Shown one piece after another: positions 21,063 through 33,652 of a stretch of DNA of 64,000 bases. The position numbers and the translations under genes are program-made. Location of the stretch: assembly GCA_031216915.1 (NCBI GenBank), contig CM062289.1, positions 248,187,187-248,251,186 of the forward strand. The letters are read 5' to 3'. Under the pieces are notes generated by a model that worked only from the letters and a program-made list of their open reading frames with translations, had not been told where the DNA came from and searched no databases. Each line of letters opens with the position of its first letter. The first letter of the stretch is position 1. The stretch comes from Pictodentalium vernedei. Lineage: Eukaryota > Mollusca > Scaphopoda > Dentaliida > Dentaliidae.

Positions 21063-21550
21063 GTCCCGGGTGAGACAGCAGAGTGGGATATTTCTATCCC
21101 ACCCACCCCACTTGACATACTCATTTGCATATTTTATTAGGTCGCCGGAAGTATTTCATCATCGTCTGCGCAAATGTAAATAAACAAAATGGCTTCACGA
21201 TTTCCCGCATGTATTCCACGTGCCATTCAAAATCAACAATGTTGATTTGTTTCAACCCCCATGTTTCTCTGCAGTTTTAATAATATCACTGCGCGAATTT
21301 ATCTATCGATCAATAATCTCCCAATGCCCTTTACATTAGAGTTTGACACGCGCAAATTCATTAACCCCTTAACGGACAGTGTTACAAATCATTTTTTTAG
21401 TATATACATATGGTATATACCTAACTTTTGTGCGATCTTTCCGATGAAATTGTTCGTTTTTCGAAAGGATTACGACTTGATAAATTGGGTATGTCAGCAC
21501 GTGACCGCCAATTATCTATAATGACGTAATCCTCGTGTATGTGAGGAGGG

Positions 21551-21704
21551 GGATCATCCTCGGTGAGTCTGAAGGTGGGAATGGGGAAATCTCACCATCG
21601 GGGCAAGATATCTGAACCAGACCTTCGGCAAGCCTCGGGACTGGTTCAGATATATTGCCCCGAGGGTGAGATTTCCCAACCCACCTCCAGACCCATCGGG
21701 GATC
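21551..21704. repeat. Foldback hairpin, arms about 65-70 bp
   Basis: Arms share GGAAATCTCACC, CGGGGCAA and ATATCTGAACCAG around a 20-base loop (21621-21640). Divergence increases outward. Confidence 0.75.
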
Positions 21705-21739
21705 ATAATAATCCCATGCGAGAGCACGGTAGCAAGGTG

Positions 21740-21945
21740 GAGAACACGACGACGTGACAGTTTCCCTAGACCGATGCTAACCATGCCTGTGCTGGGTTAA
21801 TAAGTTAGATAGACCAACAGTTTCTCGCTGTTGATCGATGATTCTCTCCTTTTACAACCGTACGTCTACCAAGCTTCACCCGGAAAACTGTCCCACACGA
21901 TATGATCCTGGATGTTGAAAGTGTCGTTAAACCATCAAACAAGAA
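21740..21945 (+). mobile_element. SINE 3' part
   Basis: Contains the family 3' motifs (AAAACTGTCCCACACGATAT, GATCCTGGATGTTGAAAGTG, GTCGTTAAACC) but lacks the tRNA-like head. Confidence 0.65.
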
Positions 21946-22347
21946 TACATCTTCTACCGGGTAGACTACCCGGTGGTCAGGGGTGCTAATTGACTTGTTG
22001 TGTCCTCAAGTTTCCGTTCGTCAAGTAAGGGCATGCACTGACGTTTATCCACTGAGAAGTCGAAAACTAATTTCCCTTGTGCGTGGTGAAAAAAAAGTTT
22101 GTTAAGCTTCGTACACATTGATCCGGTTTTCTTGCAATGGCGATGCGGTGACAACAACGCGGCAAAAAGCCCCCAAAATCGGTCAAAATAGATTTGAATC
22201 GGTGTGCACACATATCTACGGCAGCTGCGACGGTACCCGGTAACGACAGTCCGATTGTCCAACTATTTTTCAAATCGGCCTGGGAGCTACTTTTCGTCAG
22301 AAACTAAAAGAGATCGCCCTACGCCAAGCTGGGGTTCAAACATCAAA

Positions 22348-22464
22348 ATGCCTGCATTTGATTCAAAATTTGGCCCACGAGAAGCCAGAGAGCGACAAAA
22401 GAAGATTTTGCGGATGAATGAACATCTTCAACAGCTGGGCATATCCGTCACCCATCACCACTGA
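22348..22464 (+). CDS. Short open frame, uncertain
   Basis: A 38-codon frame starting at the ATG at 22348 (MPAFDSKFGPREARERQKK) and ending HHH and stop. The composition is protein-like (basic amphipathic), but the frame is short and has no recognised domain. The downstream 22470-22850 holds further broken protein-like frames (for example DHLHWTEGYFPH near 22750), so this may be a decayed retrotransposon or processed gene. Function unknown. Confidence 0.2.
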   Translation: MPAFDSKFGPREARERQKKILRMNEHLQQLGISVTHHH

Positions 22465-23050
22465 CACCCTCGCCCCCTACGAAAAACAATATCCTAGCCC
22501 ACAAACCGGAGAAGAATGCTCTAACAGGAGTGAGGGAACAAAACCGCCATACCAGACCATATACATGAGTCTGAAGACAAAGCAGCCGTGCCTTGGATGC
22601 TGAGACCATACTGGAAGATTTGTCTGCAAGAGTCTCACGATGGTATCCGGGACCTTACTTAATCGAGAATACCAACCACGTTAGAAAACATAACATCGTA
22701 ACAACATTCTGTTGCATTTAGGCAAAACCCAGCGGTTCTTTTTAAGGACCACCTACACTGGACAGAAGGGTACTTTCCACACAAAACGCTAACCGAGTGG
22801 CGCAACAAACAAAACGAAAACATTACCTATACTCCAGTCTAAAGCATAGTTTTCGGCCACCCGGTAGCTCTCCACTTTATGGGTGAAGTTTCCGTAACGC
22901 ATCTCTCATAAAAATGACATGAACCAATAACATGCCCATTACCAACACAGGACCCAGAAGCGGGACACTAATATAAGAGTCACCATTTCTCACTTGACTT
23001 CTCCGCAAAACACAACCTCTCATTTCTCCCACAACAACTCACAACATCAA
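22465..23050. other. Possible decayed coding remnant
   Basis: Several short protein-like frames in different phases, separated by stops, with a TATA-like AATATAAGAG at 22972. I could not assign it to a family. Confidence 0.25.
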
Positions 23051-23051
23051 A

Positions 23052-23292
23052 CCTGGGCCAATACTAAAAAACTTTTACAACTGTATTTGCTACAATTGTA
23101 TTTTCTAATTATGACTTCAAATATTATATTGAACCATTAGCATATTCAAAGATATGACAATTTGCCAGTTGGCAAATTGCCATATCTTTTAAAATGCTAA
23201 TGATTCATTTTAGTTAGTTATATTAAATTATAGGTAGAAAATACAATTCTAGAAAATACAATTGTAAAAGTTTTATAGTATTGACTCCTGGT
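23052..23292. repeat. Foldback element with arms of about 115 bp
   Basis: The centre GACAATTTGCCAGTTGGCAA forms a tight hairpin near 23156-23180. The arms then match outward with mismatches to CAATACTA / TAGTATTG at the ends. AT-rich, no coding. Confidence 0.75.
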
Positions 23293-23674
23293 CTACGATT
23301 TCATTAAATCTAGCATCGGTATACCCTGCTCCAACACAGTACCAGGCACCGACACCAACCAATATAACGAATATTTACAGTCACAATCCGATTTCCACAA
23401 CCAAATCCCCATCCAAAGTCACATATTCTCCGAAACCCAATGACAAGTCTTTACAACTTGATGTATAGGATATCCACAAATGAAGTCTTAAACTGAAATG
23501 AGAACTGATTGAGAATGATTAAGAGGACAGAGGACTGCCATCTAATTTCTGTTGGTGTTTCGGCCACACGATCACCCTCTGGATCGGGGCTGAAGGGTGT
23601 GTGTCTAGTCTATCTTCACTTTTCCACATACCATCCATCTCAATGTGGGCTTGGACGTGGCTAGAGTTTCCGAT

Positions 23675-23795
23675 GGGGGGGGGGGGGGGGGGCGGTAGGG
23701 TAGTGAACTTTCCAATTAGGGGGAGGGACCGGGAGGGGTTTCCCTCTATCGGTCCCTCCCCTAGTTAGAAATTCACTACCGAGAAAAAATTTGAA
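23675..23795. repeat. G-tract and imperfect hairpin
   Basis: A G-run (23675-23692) is followed by arms TAGGGGGAGGGACCG and CGGTCCCTCCCCTA (about 23722-23765) with outer GTAGTGAA/TTCACTAC. Confidence 0.7.
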
Positions 23796-25418
23796 AATGA
23801 AACCATGAAAGGGGGCATAACATTGATTCTAGTAACTGAAATGCCAACACATTTGATAATGATAGAATTATCAGGTTATTATTATTACTTGGTATTATTC
23901 TGGAATTGAATATGTGCTAAACAAATGTTCAAGGTGAGAACTCTGAGCAATTCACACTGTCCTAACATTAAATCAGATCTTATGCAGGAATGATCAATTT
24001 TCGATGTTCATCATTTTGTAACTGTGAATGATTGAATTACTCAGTATAACGATTTTACATGATGCCATTTCTTGAAGTGCTTTTCGAGGATTTTTTTATT
24101 ACGATAAGTAAACATACTATAGAATCTCGTACCGATTGACACCATGTATACTTATGAAGCTCGATATTGCGTACACTGTAGTTTTAAATAGTAACAGTTG
24201 GAATTTTGCCGATTTGAAACCGAGTTGGAATTTTGGGATGTAAAGAAGACATCAGCATCACCAAAGAAGCTCTAAAATCCAGATAGAGGGAATTTCCAAC
24301 TACTCATAACTTGCCCTCCGAATTTCCAACTATGGGAAATTTTGGCCAGAACTGGGGGGGGGGGGGGGGGGGGGGGGGTCCCCCACATCCTCCTGTCGCC
24401 ACGTCCCTGAATGTGAGGTTTTTGCAGTTTTGCATCCAGTTCAGTATTTCATCGAAGTAATGTACACACCTTAACCTTTGACGAACGCATTGTCATTGCC
24501 GAAACCGTTACCGTATGCAAAATCGTTGCCGGAAAAAAAACGAATAAATGTGTACAGTTGTTTGATCGGTTCCGAACCTCTTTTCCTTAAATTATCTTTC
24601 TTGTTAAAACTGATGCTTTGCGAACAAAGCGATTAGCATATTTTCATCAACAGAAGTGTTCCGTCATAGAAAATAAATGTTTTGTAAAATAATTTTTTCC
24701 TGGGCGTTAAACCGTAGCATGTTTTGAGGGGTTGTGATTTGACCAACTCAGAACCCTTTTGAAAAAAATTGCGTCAACATGGTTGGGTGATCAGAGTGCC
24801 AAAAAATGTTCATAAACAGTTAATGCATTTTTTCCCCTTTTTCACTGTTATGGCATCTTTTCTGCCGCAAACAGTAACAGTAACAGAAACAAGATGTCAC
24901 CAATTGGCCATAAAAGTCCATCTAGAAGCAGTATTAACAAAATTAATCCCCTTAATATGAAAAATATTGGAGAATTTCACCCAAAACTGACTTGAGGATA
25001 GGGGTGAGTGTCCGATATTGAATGGAGAAAAATGTCCGACAATTTTCTCGTAGGGGGGGAGGGGGGGGGGGGGAGGGGGGCAGGAAAAAATGCGTGAACA
25101 TAGATGGAAATTTTTATTTTGCCGATTTTTTTACCCACACACCCTTTCCTGCATATTATTTCCATGACATTTTGGGGATCCACCCCTTCTCATACATTTT
25201 ATATACAAAACTTTGGCACTTGAACACTAACTCGAAACGCGTAATGCACACTGATTCAATGCAATTTTTTTATATGTCCAAACATTTTTCCATTTACTCT
25301 ATCAAATGCATTTTTCAAGACTTACCAGATTCACATCAGTTCACAAAGACACATTACCGTATAGCTTGAACCCCATGTGGACCCGGGTATAATAGGTCCA
25401 CATTTGGTAGCCAGGTTG
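23796..25418. other. Non-coding DNA with two G-tracts
   Basis: G-tracts at 24354-24378 and 25053-25080. 25081-25115 (AAAAAATGCGTGAACATAG) is found inverted at 26577-26616, again beside the homopolymer run. No gene. Confidence 0.5.
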
Positions 25419-25669
25419 TTAACCCTTTACCCAACGTAACGGCCAAAACTGGCCAGCGCTATTCTAAAAAATCGCCTATTAATTTTAATTAGTTTTTTCA
25501 TTTTTTGTCTCAAAAACATAGGTTATGACCCCTCATTGGAACGAGCTCGTCGAGCTCGTTCCAATGAGGGGTCATAACCTATGTTTTTGAGACAAAAAGT
25601 GAAAAAAATAGTTATTCAAGAATTTTTTTTGCAAGTGTCGTCTGCTTTTCATGTTAGATAAAGGGTTAA
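25419..25669 (+). mobile_element. TTAA hairpin MITE family 1, best-preserved copy
   Basis: TTAACCCTTTACCCAACG to ATAAAGGGTTAA, 251 bp. The centre is a palindrome with arms 25502-25549 and 25551-25598 that are perfect by eye (48 bp each) around a single base. A good reference copy for the family. Confidence 0.92.
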
Positions 25670-27040
25670 TGCACAACAGCGATAGCCTGGCCGTTTATAC
25701 AGACATTTTAATACTATATTGATTTAATATCCATATTGATTTAGCTAATTCTAAGGAATTTGTTTTATCCTTATATTGAGGTGTCTGTATGGATGAGCTT
25801 GTTAGTTCCTCCAGCGGTTGGTGGATTCCTCAGGCCATCCAGTGGATCTGTTTTAATAATTCTACCTTCATCGTGGGAACTGACAACGTTGTGATGAAGG
25901 CATCATATAACCATAGTTTAGTTGTTGAAAGCGATGCAAAACCCTAATCAAACCAGATTAGACAATCGAGACAAACTAAATGTGTAGCTTAATATTCTTA
26001 CAAATCCAGTGTCTCGGTGTTTACCTTGCAAATGGCACTCAATTATTCTTTTTCCCAGAAACCTTTGATTTTAAACCAAATTTAAATAAGCTTTTCCTAA
26101 TTTTATCCCTGATATGCAGTGATATGCACTTCGAACAGTCTGGTTTCTGTAAATCATGTCATATGCAGACGCATGTGAGCTCTGTGCCTATTGTGCCCAT
26201 AATTAATTTACTACTGCTTATACTGTAGCTGTGTATAAGTTGCAAATATTGGTTGAGTAAATGGGAACTTACTTTTATTCTGGCCCAAGAAGGGCAAACC
26301 TTGTGTTTTTGTTTTTGTTATCGCACCTGCAAACAAGGATAGTGATCAAAAAGACTTTTTTGTTGAAATAAAAATTAATATTTTCAATTTTTTCATTTTG
26401 ACAACGCTTATCCCCACAGAAACCTTAATACAAGAATGGAACAAATTCCTCAGAATTTGCTACATCAGTATAGTGAAATGTCTATGTGAACTGCCAAGCC
26501 ATCGCTGCTTTGCATTAACGGGGTTCAAGCTATTCAGTAATGTGTCTTTGTGAACTGATGTGAATATGGCAAGTCTTGAAAAATAAAAATATCCACCTAT
26601 GTTCACGCATTTTTTCCGCACCCCCCCCCCCCCCCCGCCCCGGATTTACTTTTGTAAAACGATTGTTTTATTCAGCAAGAATCAACAATTTTTCAATCGG
26701 GAAACACAAAGGTCGCGTTTTCTCTCTTATCCTTCGCCTTATACACAAATACATATTGCAGACAACAGCGTCGAATTTTTGTCTCGAATAGTTAAAATAC
26801 CGTAAAATTTTCATATTTTCTTCTTTCAAAATATACTTTATTATCCATTTATATCATGACGTGCTCGTTCCAAGAAAGGATAGTAAAACTATGGTTCGAA
26901 AGATTATAAATGAAACGTAAATATTAATTTTGAAATTATATTGTCGCTGGGCGAATCTGATGAATTTCCCATCAAATGTTTAAGATTTGGGTCGATTTTC
27001 GCCACAGCTGTGGATGTAGCTATCAAGGGGGACAATCAGC
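25670..27040. other. Non-coding DNA
   Basis: No gene supported. C-tract at 26621-26636. Confidence 0.5.
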
Positions 27041-27044
27041 ACAC

Positions 27045-27207
27045 AAACACAGAACGACACACGCGTGTGAATGGGTTAATCGATATGGCACGAGTGCCAG
27101 CGTGGAATGATAGAACGAGAGGCCACAGACCTCGAGTTTTATCTTTCCACGCTGGCACAAGTGCCATATCGATTAACCCATTCACACACGCGTGTCGTTC
27201 TGTGTTT
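27045..27207. repeat. Long foldback hairpin, arms about 62 bp
   Basis: Arms run from AAACACAGAACGACAC to ATGGCACGAGTGCCAGCGTG and back, with about three mismatches. The inner 38 bases also pair partly (AGAGGCC / ACCTCG). Confidence 0.8.
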
Positions 27208-27521
27208 ATTAAACACCTTCACGTCTATAAAAATAATTATTAGAAGGACACTCAGCAATTCATTTATCAACTATCAACACAAAGAACACATTCATCTTGA
27301 TCGATCCAATAAGTAATTGATGGATTAACCGTTACTCTTGAACTACTGTATTATATGGGTCACCAAAGGAACATACTTAAACTTACTCCGAAACAGGCAA
27401 ACATTGTCACACTGACACACATCAATTATATGAGACAGAGTAAAACATGCAAGTTACTTGCTGACGTACTTGTTTACTTGCATGATCATCATATTGTATC
27501 AGTAGCTGGAAATGGTCATTC

Positions 27522-27560
27522 TTAACCCTTTACCCAGGAGTAAGTAAAGGATAAACATAG
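27522..27560. mobile_element. Possible remnant of a TTAA MITE end
   Basis: TTAACCCTTTACCCAGG followed within 20 bp by AGTAAAGGATAA; looks like two ends of family 1 with the centre deleted. Weak. Confidence 0.3.
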
Positions 27561-27671
27561 GTTGGATCAATAGCCCCTGCACAAATGTAAACACATGCGT
27601 GTACTATCGAATGCAGTCGGTATGTATGGCGAAAGCTTGTCATAATTGTGTTCATATTTTCGTGTTTTCAG

Positions 27672-27841
27672 TTCCCCGTCAACTGACTGGTCAATTTTAT
27701 AATGGATTTGAATTGGAAGAATCTGCACGTAGGGGGGTAGCCACAACATTCAGATCGCTGAACTTGGTGGAAATCACACCGAGCGGGTGTCTTAGTAAAA
27801 ATTCTATGCGAAGGACCTACTGTGCAAATAACACAATTTAA
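27672..27841 (+). CDS. Weak candidate terminal exon
   Basis: A good acceptor (TTTTCGTGTTTTCAG) precedes a frame open for 55 codons to a stop at 27839-27841 (starts PRQLTGQFYNGFELEESAR). No domain recognised and the length could occur by chance. Confidence 0.18.
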
Positions 27842-27973
27842 TTATTATAACATACAGTACAGTCGTCGTGGACTGGTTGTAATCAACGCGTGGACAGTAA
27901 TGTCCACGCATGCGTTTGCCAGGTAATAAAAATCATCATCAGCAAAATTTTAATTAACGAAGCACCGGGTTGC

Positions 27974-28222
27974 TTAACCCTTTACCTAACGAATCGCCCT
28001 CATCCGCCCGCGTAATATGCAAACTGAGCAGTTGAAAAATTTTAATTTTTCAAAATATTTCAACAAAACCATATCATGTGACTCCTCATTGGAACGAGCT
28101 CATTGAGCTCGTTCCAATGAGGGGTCACATGATATGGTTTTGTTGAAATTTTTTGAAAAATTTTAAAAAATTATATTTAAAATAATAAATTTTGATATCG
28201 TTCGCGTTGGGTAAAGGGTTAA
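27974..28222. mobile_element. TTAA MITE family 2, intact copy
   Basis: TTAACCCTTTACCTAACG to TTGGGTAAAGGGTTAA, 249 bp. It shares ends and the central GGAACGAGCTCATTGAGCTC with family 1, but the middle arms are different (ACCATATCATGTGACTCC) and extend to TTTCAACAAAACC. Confidence 0.88.
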
Positions 28223-29798
28223 TTAAAGTTTTTATGATCATTCCTCTAATTAGTGCTTGGAATCTTAATACTAGTGCGTCTGTGGAAATATTGCCCAACC
28301 GTGGAAAGTGAACAGTCTACGGTGGCTATACTGTACCTACAGAACAAACAATCGTAAAAATATACCTTATGATCCACTTTTCGTGACAAACTCGTTAAGG
28401 AAAGGATTTTGAACCATGGGTCGGAAAAAAATTTGCAGTACACCATGTCGGTTTTTTTTGCATTCGACTGTCCCGGGCACATTGTCATCCCTAAACCGCA
28501 AGATATTTCGTATTTTCCGCATATGTTTTTCCTGTAATTTTGAACACCCACCCCATATTCTGCAAAAAAAAAAAAAAAAAAAAAAATTCGACACATTTTG
28601 GACACCCACCCCTCTCAGCATCATATATCAATTTTCTAAGCACTTTTCCTGTGTTGTTGAGGATCATTTCAAACGTGTTGGGGCATTTCTTATGTGACCC
28701 CGAGATTTTACAGAGGTATTTGACACAGGGAATGTCATGCGATTGGTTTTATAGAAACCACTTTTTGACACATGAACCTGTGCTGGCCTTTAAGTTGTGA
28801 CTATTTTATCCAAGTGGGACATGAGAGCTTTGTTTTACTTTTTCGTTAATTTTACTTTTTATTTTAACACTGATTGTGTGCAATTGTTATATGAACCATT
28901 TGTTCTACTGTTAGTTGTGTCTTGATTCTTGATGTATGTTAAAAATAATTTACATATACTTAAAGTCTTTATTTCTTAAGAGCCATGAGGAATCTAAAAG
29001 ACATTTGATTATTTGTGATGATAAGAAATGTTTAAATCTGTTTAAATGCACAAATAGAATATGTAGTGCATTTAGAAATCGAGACACCCAAGACCCAACA
29101 GACTGCTGGTTCAAAAAACCATGGGCCCAGCACTGGGCTCAGATAGCTCACCATATTCATCAATACAGCCCCCTAAAAGGAGGACCATAATGTGTGTCTT
29201 TGAATTATTTTAAAGTGCTTACTTTGGCATAAAATGGCACCACGAAGGCGTTGGTAAAAATGTGTTTTTAGCCGTGTGACCACAAACCCACTCACCCAAC
29301 CCGGCATCGCGTACTGCAAATTTCTCTCTCTCTCCCCCCCCCCCCCCCGAAAAAACTGGAGATTTGAATCGATTTGTGTTGAATTTCCTGGCAGATTTAG
29401 ATTTAGATATCAGGAGGGACAATCATTCAAGAATTTACATCTTCGCATTAGCCTATCAAGGGGGACAATTATTTTTTAAAAATCACCATGGCTGGGAACT
29501 TTCTTTCTCAATAACACAAATGCACATTATCATTTTTCTCCGTTGGGTACTGACAAGCGACAGAATTTTCACCCCTGAGTAACAATACAGAGCTGATTTT
29601 CTAGTAATCCTCTGTGTACTGATGTTGAAACATTAAAATATAAAGCTGTCAATTTTACCCACAATGCAACCAGGGATTTGATCAAAACCAATAAATATTG
29701 AACTGGTTAAATTTCTGGTTTCATCAAAGGAAAGAAAAAAATCATGGCAACTTCAGCTAAGATACCTACGGTGGCTGGAAAGGACATCCTATGGTTTT
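28223..29798. other. Non-coding DNA, A-tract and C-tract
   Basis: An A-run at about 28564-28586 lies between two copies of a short ACACCCACCCC motif; C-tract at 29334-29348. No gene. Confidence 0.5.
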
Positions 29799-29800
29799 AT

Positions 29801-32506
29801 TAGCTCACCTGACTGAAAGTCAGGGTGAGCTTTTCTGATCACTTTTCGTCCGTCGTCCGTCGTCCGTCGTCCGGCGTGAAGGTGGTGTTTGGGTCTTTTT
29901 CTTCCAAACCACTGGCCGCATGTTAATGAAATTTCATGTGAGTAGGGGTTATATAGCGGCATTTTGATTTTTGGGCAAATTAGGTTTCGGCTCATATTGA
30001 GCAGAGGGGTGGGGCAAAAATGCTCCAATTCTTAAAAAATCTTCTTCTCAAGAACCAGCAATAGCAGAGACTTGATATTTGGTATGCAGCTTCCTTTTGA
30101 GGTGTAGACTCAAGTTTGTTCAAGAGAAGTTTGTAGGTCTATACTTGGCGATGTTATGGGAGGAGCAAAAATTTTGGCCCCACCCCAAATTTCTATTTTT
30201 TAAACCGAGAGGCCAATTTGAACCAAATTTTATGTGAGGGCTTATTGGGTCATAAGTACCTAATTTATGCAGAAATTTTTTTTCCTGTAGCCCCGTGGGA
30301 ACCGCAGGAGCTAAAAATAGAAAAAAATTAAAACGCCCATATCTCCAAAACTGCACGGCACCGAGAATTTTTATTTGGTGTGAAGCTTCCTTAGGACCAA
30401 CAGAAAGAACTGGTAAAAAAAAATTGCCATCGGTTTTATCATAGGGTACAGTTTCGGGACTTTGAAAAAATGCTGAGTCAGCACTTTTTAACACTGTAGG
30501 CAATGGGAAAAACATTAAAAAATCTTCTTCTCCAGATCCAGCAGGCAGAATCTTTTGATATTTGGTATGCAACATTGGAGGGTGGATCTGATTCAAGTTT
30601 GTTCAAATCGGCCCCCTGGGTTCATATTTGGGCTCAGTATAGGAGCCCGATTTCGAACTTAGTGCATTTCAGGCAAATTTCTTAAAAAATCTTCTTCTCC
30701 AGATGCAGCAGGCAGAATCTTTTGATATTTGGTATGCAACATTGTGGGGTGGATCTGATTCAAGTTTGTTCAAATTGGCCCCCTGGGTTTATATTTCGGC
30801 TCAGTATAGGAGCCCAAATTTGAACTTACTGCATTTCAGGTAAATTTCTTTGAAAATCTTCTTCTCCAGATCCAGCAGGCAGAATCTTTTGATATTTGGT
30901 ATGCAACATTGTGGGGTGGATCTGATTCAAGTTTGTTCAAATCGGCCCCTTGGGTTTATATTTGGGCTCAGTATAGGAGCCCAAATTTGAACTTAGTGCA
31001 TTTCAGGCAAATTTCTTTGAAAATCTTCTTCTCAAGATCCAGCAGGCAGAATCTTTTGATATTGGGTATGCAACATTGTGGGGTGGATCTGATTCAAGTT
31101 TGTTCAAATCGGCTCCCTGGGTTTATATTTGGGCTCAGTATAGGAGCCCAAATTTGAACTTAGTGCTTTTCAGGCAAATTTCTTAAAAAATCTTCTTCTC
31201 CAGATCCAGCAGGCAGAATCTTTTGATATTTGGTATGCAACATTGTGGGGTGGATCTGATTCTATTTTGTTCAAATCGGCTCCCTAGCTTCATATTTGGG
31301 CTCACTATAGAAGCTCGAATTTGAACTTAGTGCATTTCAGGCAAATTTCTTCAAAAATCTTCTTCTCCAGATCCTGCAGGCAGAATCTTTTGATATTTGG
31401 TATGCAACATTGTGGGGTGGATCTGATTCCAGTTTGTTCAAATCAGCCACCTGGATTCATATTTGGGCTCACGATAGAAGCCCAAATTCGAACTTAGTGC
31501 ATTTCAGGCAAATTTCTTTGAAAATCTTCTTCTCAAGATCCAGCAGGCAGAATCTTGTGATATTTGGTATGCAGCATCCTTAGGGGGGTGAGATTCAAGT
31601 TTGTTCAAGCCCTGTCCCTAGGTCCATATTTGGGCTCACTGTGGGAGCTTGAATTGTAACTTTGTTCGAAATGAGGAATTTTCTTAAAAAATCTTCTTCT
31701 TCAGATCCAGCAGTCCGAATGGTTTGATATGTGGTGAGTAGCATCCTTGGGGGGAGGGGGGGATTCAAGTGTGTTAAAGCCAAGTCCATGGGTCCATATG
31801 TGGGCTCCCTGTGGGAGCCCAAATTATAACTTAGTCAATATGAGGAATTTTTCTTTAAAAATCTTCTTCTTCAGATTCAGCAGTTGGAATGTTTTGATAT
31901 TTGGCATGGAGCAACCTTGGGGGCTGAGATTCAAGTTTGTTCAAGCCAAGTGGTTCATATTTGGGCTCACTATGGGAGCCTGAATGACAACTTAGTTCAA
32001 AATGAGGAATTTTCTTTAAAAATCTTTAGATCCAGCAGATGAATGCTTTTGATATTTTTTATGCAGCATCCTTAGGGGGGTAAGATTCAAGTTTGTTCAA
32101 GCCATGTCCCTAGTTCCATATTTGGGCTGATTGTGGGAGCTCGAATTGTAACTTGGTTCAAAATGAGGAATTTTCTTTAAAAATCTTCTTCTTCAGATCC
32201 AGCAGTCGGAATGTTTTGATATTTGGTGTGCAGAATCCTTAGGGGTGTGAGATTCAGGTTTGTTAAAGCCAAGTCCCTGGGTTCATATATGGGCTCCCTG
32301 TGGGAGCCCGAATTATGACTTAGTTCAGTATGAGGAATATTCTTTAAAAATCTTTTTTTAGATCCACTGGTCAGAATATTTGGATATTTGGTTTCAGCTT
32401 TTCTTAGGAGGAGCAGATGCAACTTGTGGAAATCAATTCTCTGGGTTGATATTTAGGCTACCATGTCAGGTGAGCGCCCTCAGGCCCCCTGGGGCCTCTT
32501 GTTTTT
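29801..32506 (+). mobile_element. Helitron-associated-like (HINE/pearl type) element with tandem core
   Basis: Starts with a hairpin (TAGCTCACCTGACTGAAAGT to GGTGAGC), then a CGTC-rich stretch and a unique 5' block. A core of about twelve tandem units follows, then TCAGGTGAGCGC and a GC hairpin (AGGCCCCCTGGGGCCT) before CTTGTTTTTC. The start and end are inversely related (AGCTCACCTGA / TCAGGTGAGC). 5' inverted piece, tandem core and 3' hairpin is the plan of non-autonomous Helentron relatives; that family call is inference. A second copy begins near 63481. Confidence 0.6.
30520..32400 (+). repeat. 167-bp tandem repeat core
   Basis: About twelve units, each with CTTCTTCTCCAGATCCAGCA, GATATTTGGTATGCA and GATTCAAGTTTGTTCAA. 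The first six units are very alike (GCAACATTG); later ones are more diverged (GCAGCATCC). Spacing is about 166-168 bp. Confidence 0.88.
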
Positions 32507-32640
32507 CTTGTATTATCTCGATCGATCGACTTATTATCTCGATCGATGGACTTAGTATCTCGATCGATCGACTTATTAGCTCGACCGATCGAGGTTTTTT
32601 TTATCTCAATCGATCGACTTAGTATCTCGATCGATCGACT
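32507..32640. repeat. GATC-rich 21-bp minisatellite
   Basis: Five to six units of a 21-bp repeat built from ATTATCTCGATCGATCGACT. It directly abuts the 3' hairpin of the tandem-core element. It shares ACTTATTATCTC and the unit length with the large minisatellite at 48-57 kb. Confidence 0.85.
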
Positions 32641-33652
32641 AAGTGAAACTGATTTTTGACGATTCGTACCTCATTACCCAGAGCTTTGCGGGAGCAGCTA
32701 GTGATAAATTCTCATTTTATCTGGCTATTCAGCCTAGGTAGTACGCAGTGCACCCTCCAGTGGAAGTTTAAACTCAGGTCCCCATCTAAACGGGGGTGAG
32801 ATTTGATTTTCACCCCAATTGGAGCGTGCACTGCACACTGACATGGTACCAATCACTCAAGTGAAGGGTAAAATTTACACTTCAGTTTTCGGGTGATCTC
32901 AAGATTTTTCGGTTATAACTGCCCCCACCTCTGGAAAAATCTTGTACATATGGGGAAAACAGTATTTCGTGAGAAAAAGAATATCGAAGACTCCCACCCA
33001 CTCCAATAAAATAAAATGGAAGGAAATAAAACATGATCTGATGAAAGTAAAATATTTGATCGTACTACAGAAAGTGGTGTTCCTTTGCCAGTTTTGTGCC
33101 GTTAGCACTACCTCGTGCCTTTTTCGCCAGTTTAGTGCTGTTTTCTCCAGCGATACTTGACATTACATGGTGTCGTTTTCGCCAATTCAGCACTGTTTTC
33201 GCCTGTGAAAATTGGTGCCGTTTTCGCACGGTGCCGTTTTTGCCTGAACGGCTTCTGTGATGGACGTTCCACGAACATGAAGACGATTTCCATCGGCCCA
33301 AGCATGAAAGAAGCAAATTGCTTAAAAGCTGAATGATCATGATTTTCAGGTTTCTTTAAAAGAGTTTCCTGCAGCACAGATATCTAAGAATGTAATGTGA
33401 AGTGGACATCATGTGCAATAAATAGATGATTTAGAACGAGTCAACAGTTTATATCAAAATACAAAACGAACTCGGTAAATTAGGCCCAGATCTCATTCAC
33501 TGGGCGAGTTTTGTAAATTTCGACACAAACTGGGGACGAGTTGAAGATTCAATTTACTATATGATCCAAAAACCCTACAAAAGACACTTGAATACCCATG
33601 GCTCTGTTTCTGTTAATGTGTGGCCGTGCATGACCATTTATAATGAATGGGC
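32641..33652. other. Non-coding DNA with degenerate CGTTTTCGCC repeats
   Basis: 33075-33250 holds irregular repeats of GTGCCGTTTTCGCC-like units; otherwise nothing recognised. Confidence 0.5.

Noticed and set aside
30120-30596. 158-codon minus-strand frame
   Set aside because: Falls in the 5' block and tandem core of the HINE-like element and matches no protein pattern.
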